From: a virus
Strand: one strand, 5' to 3'
IMG/VR virus record: IMGVR_UViG_3300025122_000016
Coordinates: 1-59,518 of that record
DNA: 59,518 bases
Of this stretch, positions 57,141 to 59,518 are shown one piece after another. The stretch's first letter is position 1. Every line of letters begins with the position of its first letter. The position numbers were made by a program, and so were the translations under genes. The notes beneath the pieces were generated by a model, which saw only the letters and a program-made list of their open reading frames with translations, did no database searches and had not been told where the DNA came from.

Positions 57141-57160
57141 CTCCGACTGAATTATCGGAG
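57141..57160 (-). promoter_or_regulatory. Operator-like dyad
   Basis: CTCCGA (57141-57146) and TCGGAG (57155-57160) are perfect inverted halves around 8 bases, 22 bases upstream of the ATG at 57119. Only a weak GATAAT lies inside it on the reverse strand; no -35 box is seen. Could be an operator or an mRNA hairpin at the ribosome site. Confidence 0.4.
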
Positions 57161-57185
57161 CAGTTCACAAAAGATCAGTGTCATA

Positions 57186-57359
57186 TCATGACGGATATAT
57201 CATGCACATAATACCACACTCATCCATGTAATTTGCATATGCGATTGGATCACTGAGATAGACGCGCTCTATCTGATTAGGCCTGTCTGTCCTTGCATTC
57301 CACTCATCCAACTCCCACCAACCCACATATATTACATCGTACATCCCTTCCTCTGGCAT
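57186..57359 (-). CDS. Unknown 57-residue protein
   Basis: MPEEGMYDVIYVGWWELDEW from ATG 57359, which overlaps the preceding stop by one base. Acidic and Trp-rich. No family recognised. Confidence 0.63.
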   Translation of the reverse strand: MPEEGMYDVIYVGWWELDEWNARTDRPNQIERVYLSDPIAYANYMDECGIMCMIYPS

Positions 57360-57826
57360 TACTCAACCTCCGTTCTGTTAGGCATTCCTAATAGCCTTAA
57401 CTTTATTAGGAATGCCTTTTCATTCTCAGAAAACTGAAAATAAAACCCCATCGTTGGAGTAATAACCTTATCGCCGAAAGGTTTATACCCCTTGCTCTCA
57501 GCAAGATAGCACAAATACCAATAGTAATCGTCATGATTATCCCATTTCTTTATTAGTTGCTCATCATTCAATAGCGGTCGAAAAAATGAAGGTTTGAAGA
57601 TGCCAAGCGGAACCTGTTCCAAAAACCACTGAAAGGATTCGGGATTGAACTTACCCCATACCTGTTCTATACCCTTACCGAGACTTGAATCCCAATGACT
57701 CCATGTTAGACCATTAACCTCACCTCCCATACTGCCTACCTCAATGTTTCCTATACCGTTAACGTGCGCTCTGTACTCCTCGGGAGAATCGAACACTAGA
57801 TTGGTGCCATATATTCTTATTGGCAT
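57359..57826 (-). CDS. Unknown 155-residue protein
   Basis: GGGGGG-type ribosome site before ATG 57826. MPIRIYGTNLVFDSPEEYRA, rich in Trp and Phe, with GGEVNGLTWSHWDSSLGKG. Globular, no membrane segment. No family recognised. Confidence 0.65.
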   Translation of the reverse strand: MPIRIYGTNLVFDSPEEYRAHVNGIGNIEVGSMGGEVNGLTWSHWDSSLGKGIEQVWGKFNPESFQWFLEQVPLGIFKPSFFRPLLNDEQLIKKWDNHDDYYWYLCYLAESKGYKPFGDKVITPTMGFYFQFSENEKAFLIKLRLLGMPNRTEVE

Positions 57827-58224
57827 TTTAACCCCCCATGTTTAACAATCAGATCAATCACCGCATCAGTGGGAACATACGGATACACTGATCCTGTAGC
57901 GTCACGATCCTCGTCCTCGATGTATGGGAGAATCGCATGGTCTGGCTTACTTGGGTAGCCAACCTCCCAATGCTTATAGTCCTTTGCGGGTAGCCCATTC
58001 TTTTTAGGCGAACAATAATGATTCTCTGATGCTTGGCAGGAAAACCTAAACCCGTCGTTGCATACAATGTAATCCCTGTTCTTCTGGTTAGTATAATAAA
58101 CTATCTTTTCATACACTTCACTGTAATGACTGCGCTCAACAGGTGGATCAATTCTATCCTGTTGCTCACAAAACAACAGTAGAGTTGCCAAATCCCTAGA
58201 AAAACCCTTCGGTACTTCACTCAT
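57817..58224 (-). CDS. Unknown 135-residue protein
   Basis: AGGAGAAAGGT site. MSEVPKGFSRDLATLLLFCE, Tyr-rich middle and Lys/Asp loops. Overlaps the next gene by 10 bases. Its leader GGAGAAAGGTATG is identical to that of the gene starting at 58525. No family recognised. Confidence 0.65.
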   Translation of the reverse strand: MSEVPKGFSRDLATLLLFCEQQDRIDPPVERSHYSEVYEKIVYYTNQKNRDYIVCNDGFRFSCQASENHYCSPKKNGLPAKDYKHWEVGYPSKPDHAILPYIEDEDRDATGSVYPYVPTDAVIDLIVKHGGLKCQ

Positions 58225-58233
58225 ACCTTTCTC

Positions 58234-58347
58234 CTATATTGAAAATTGAAACACATTCAACATCAACAACACCAACGACCACAACAACCAGACGTTACGC
58301 TGAAACCTCATCTCTTCCAAAGACTTCTTCAACCAATCATCATTCAT
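58234..58347 (-). CDS. 37-residue membrane peptide
   Basis: MNDDWLKKSLEEMRFQRNVW, then LLWSLVLLMLNVFQFSI, one span after a charged helix. AGGGGAAATGT site before ATG 58347; overlaps the upstream gene's stop by 8 bases. Confidence 0.57.
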   Translation of the reverse strand: MNDDWLKKSLEEMRFQRNVWLLWSLVLLMLNVFQFSI

Positions 58348-58525
58348 ACATTTCCCCTAAGATTCTAGCGAATGCTTGCCTTGATACCTTAATAGGGCAA
58401 GTTTGCCATGGTTTGCCAGCCTTAATGTGAGCCAATACTATCCTGTAAGGCCCAATAACAGGCAATCCCTTGATAGGAACACACAGGGAATTACGCTGTA
58501 ACCATTTAAGATGTTCTATAGCCAT
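58340..58525 (-). CDS. Unknown 61-residue protein
   Basis: MAIEHLKWLQRNSLCVPIKG, basic, with two Cys and KVSRQAFARILGEMYE. AGGGAGAAAGGT site. May be a small DNA-binding protein; no family recognised. Confidence 0.62.
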   Translation of the reverse strand: MAIEHLKWLQRNSLCVPIKGLPVIGPYRIVLAHIKAGKPWQTCPIKVSRQAFARILGEMYE

Positions 58526-58550
58526 ACCTTTCTCCCTTACAGTTTAACTA

Positions 58551-58748
58551 CTACTTCTCCAAACGTGAAATCTCCGCCTGAATCGAGTCAACAGCCTTAT
58601 CAAGACAGTGCATCGCCCACATACTATTCCCGTCCAGATACCTCCAGTCTGGGACGTTATAAACCACTGACTCCAAACCCTCAAGCAAAGGAACTAACCT
58701 CTCCAGAAACTCTCTGGATCGGCTCTCTACCTTATCTTTAACAGACAT
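58551..58748 (-). CDS. Unknown 65-residue helical protein
   Basis: MSVKDKVESRSREFLERLVP, helical, with a LDKAVDSIQAEISRLEK end. GGAGGAATG site. No family recognised. Confidence 0.62.
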   Translation of the reverse strand: MSVKDKVESRSREFLERLVPLLEGLESVVYNVPDWRYLDGNSMWAMHCLDKAVDSIQAEISRLEK

Positions 58749-58768
58749 ATCAGTACATTCCTCCCTGT

Positions 58769-58951
58769 TTATTTATCGTGATCTTCGCTATCGAAAAGGT
58801 GATACCACACACCCGTCAATTCGCACCTTATCGGGAACTTTGATGTATGAATTTCACTGCAACAGCACTCCTCGCTACACTCACCTGTCCAACTACCGCG
58901 AATATTTTCATCGCGATATATACTATCAAGTCCAAGATGTAAATCTGGCAT
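58769..58951 (-). CDS. Unknown Cys-rich 60-residue protein
   Basis: CAGGAGTAG site. SWTGECSEECCCSEIHTSKF has five Cys in a short span and a later Cys in PIRCELTG, a potential zinc site. No family recognised. Confidence 0.6.
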   Translation of the reverse strand: MPDLHLGLDSIYRDENIRGSWTGECSEECCCSEIHTSKFPIRCELTGVWYHLFDSEDHDK

Positions 58952-58975
58952 ACACTACTCCTGTAGGTTAAATGG

Positions 58976-59287
58976 TTACTTGAAACTACCGTGCAAACCT
59001 CTACTAGACGGTCTGCTACCCTTCCTATTACCACGTACACGTACAGGCTGAGGCAATAAGTCAGATTTGCGCTGAAACACACGAGCATCCGCACGTTCAC
59101 GCTTTCCGTCAGAATTACAGGCCAAAACAACCAGCAATTCAAGGGATTTTGGGGACGCATTTGCCCAGTGCGGTGTACCCTGACGTGTGCGACCGCTAGA
59201 GTCCGTCCAACGATCACACTTCAAACCGTCAGTCATAGGACGATCGCGCTCAGCAATACTCCGATTCAACATATCTATAAAGTCCAC
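58976..59287 (-). CDS. Unknown 103-residue basic protein
   Basis: GTG start with GCGGAG site. MDFIDMLNRSIAERDRPMTD; then SSGRTRQGTPHWANASPKSL and a basic end (RVRGNRKGSRPSSRGLHGSFK). G+C-rich stretch (36 of 60 bases at 59161-59220). Possibly nucleic acid-binding. No family recognised. Confidence 0.62.
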   Translation of the reverse strand: MDFIDMLNRSIAERDRPMTDGLKCDRWTDSSGRTRQGTPHWANASPKSLELLVVLACNSDGKRERADARVFQRKSDLLPQPVRVRGNRKGSRPSSRGLHGSFK

Positions 59288-59299
59288 ATTACGCTCCGC

Positions 59300-59315
59300 A
59301 GGTTGATTGAGGGAT
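59300..59315 (+). repeat. 16-bp inverted repeat, copy downstream of the edge gene
   Basis: AGGTTGATTGAGGGAT on the forward strand, an exact inverted match to 571-586. It overlaps the 5-prime side of the hairpin at 59311-59337. Together the copies bracket the 185-residue gene. Confidence 0.75.
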
Positions 59316-59337
59316 CACACTCTTTCGAGTGTGACCC
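59311..59337 (-). terminator. Hairpin after the edge gene
   Basis: Reverse strand: GGGTCACACTC, GAAA, GAGTGTGATCCC, 11 pairs with one bulged A. It begins 7 bases after the stop of the 185-residue gene and has no U-run. Stable GAAA-loop hairpins like this may act as weak terminators or RNA-processing sites. Confidence 0.55.
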
Positions 59338-59343
59338 GTACAA

Positions 59344-59518
59344 TCATGCAGCTTTGTCTTCGATCAAAGGCAGTCCAGCATCGACTAACAGTTTATGTAG
59401 TCGGATAACCTCAAGTCTGACTTGCGGATCGGTAATCTGCAATTTTGACTCTGCCGGATGGGAATCAACAGCATCGTTGGCGCGTTTCAAGATTTTGAGA
59501 AGTAACCACGTCGGAACC
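59344..59518 (-). CDS. Unknown 185-residue protein crossing the join (C-terminal part)
   Basis: C-terminal end of the same gene that starts at 528 on the left edge. Bases 59374-59518 repeat bases 1-145. The unique tail at 59344-59373 encodes LPLIEDKAA and a TGA stop. A hairpin at 59311-59337 follows the stop on the reverse strand. Function is unknown. Confidence 0.85.
   Translation of the reverse strand, partial: VPTWLLLKILKRANDAVDSHPAESKLQITDPQVRLEVIRLHKLLVDAGLPLIEDKAA
59374..59518. repeat. Terminal direct repeat, right copy
   Basis: Right copy of the 145-base terminal repeat. It differs from the left copy only at 59392. It could be assembly overlap from a circle or real terminal redundancy. 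The arbitrary position inside a gene favours assembly overlap of a circular or permuted molecule. Confidence 0.93.

Noticed and set aside
1-59518. CRISPR array, insertion sequence or integration module
   Set aside because: No regular spaced repeats, transposase, integrase or attachment site was recognised on either strand.

Overview
The window looks like one complete, circularly closed genome of a lytic, short-tailed (podovirus-like) dsDNA bacteriophage. The first 145 bases recur at the right end with one silent mismatch, and a reverse-strand gene reads in frame across the join. There is a full packaging, capsid and tail set: small and large terminase, 734-residue portal, scaffold, HK97-fold major capsid protein, SU10-type adaptor, nozzle, fibres and ejection proteins. 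I see no integrase, excisionase or CI-like repressor, and no tail tube, sheath or tape measure. The host is probably a Gram-negative bacterium: there is a lipoprotein-type lysis candidate, a lytic-transglycosylase domain in an ejection protein and an LPS-heptosyltransferase-like enzyme. Shine-Dalgarno starts and sigma70-type extended -10 boxes are used. Most of the genome is AT-rich; about 57-59.5 kb and the first 1.1 kb are clearly richer in G+C.

Layout. (i) 0.53-1.31 kb is a divergent non-coding region with hairpins, promoters and a possible attenuator. (ii) 1.3-43.0 kb, forward strand, is the late/structural unit. It runs from a leaderless small gene, peptide deformylase, small terminase, membrane and basic microproteins, and large terminase to a DUF115-type protein. 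A 7-kb array of fibre and glycine-rich adhesin genes with small accessory genes follows. Then come portal, scaffold, capsid, a GT9-type glycosyltransferase, adaptor and a nozzle that seems split in two by a 204-residue gene. The unit ends with four ejection-type proteins, including a 943-residue protein with a transglycosylase domain and a 3248-residue polyvalent protein. (iii) 43.0-59.5 kb, reverse strand and continuing across the join to 0.53 kb, is the early/middle unit. It holds a metallophosphoesterase, B12-dependent ribonucleotide reductase, dUTPase, SSB, a recombination set (PD-(D/E)XK exonuclease, Rad52-type annealing protein, NinB, HNH nuclease, resolvase-like nuclease), a Q-like zinc protein, primase-helicase and a MoxR ATPase/VWA-metallopeptidase operon. 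A cluster of small unknown genes completes it.

How it fits together. The reverse unit would make nucleotides, prime and unwind DNA and recombine replication products. It has no DNA or RNA polymerase, so the phage must borrow the host enzymes. The Q-like protein may let host RNA polymerase run through the 41-kb late unit. The two units converge at 43 kb, where a strong hairpin plus U-run on the reverse strand lies inside the last forward gene. The most unusual parts are the 3248-residue polyvalent protein, the duplicated glycine-rich adhesin array next to sugar-related enzymes, the split nozzle, the MoxR-VWA operon with unknown partners, and the structured divergent region.
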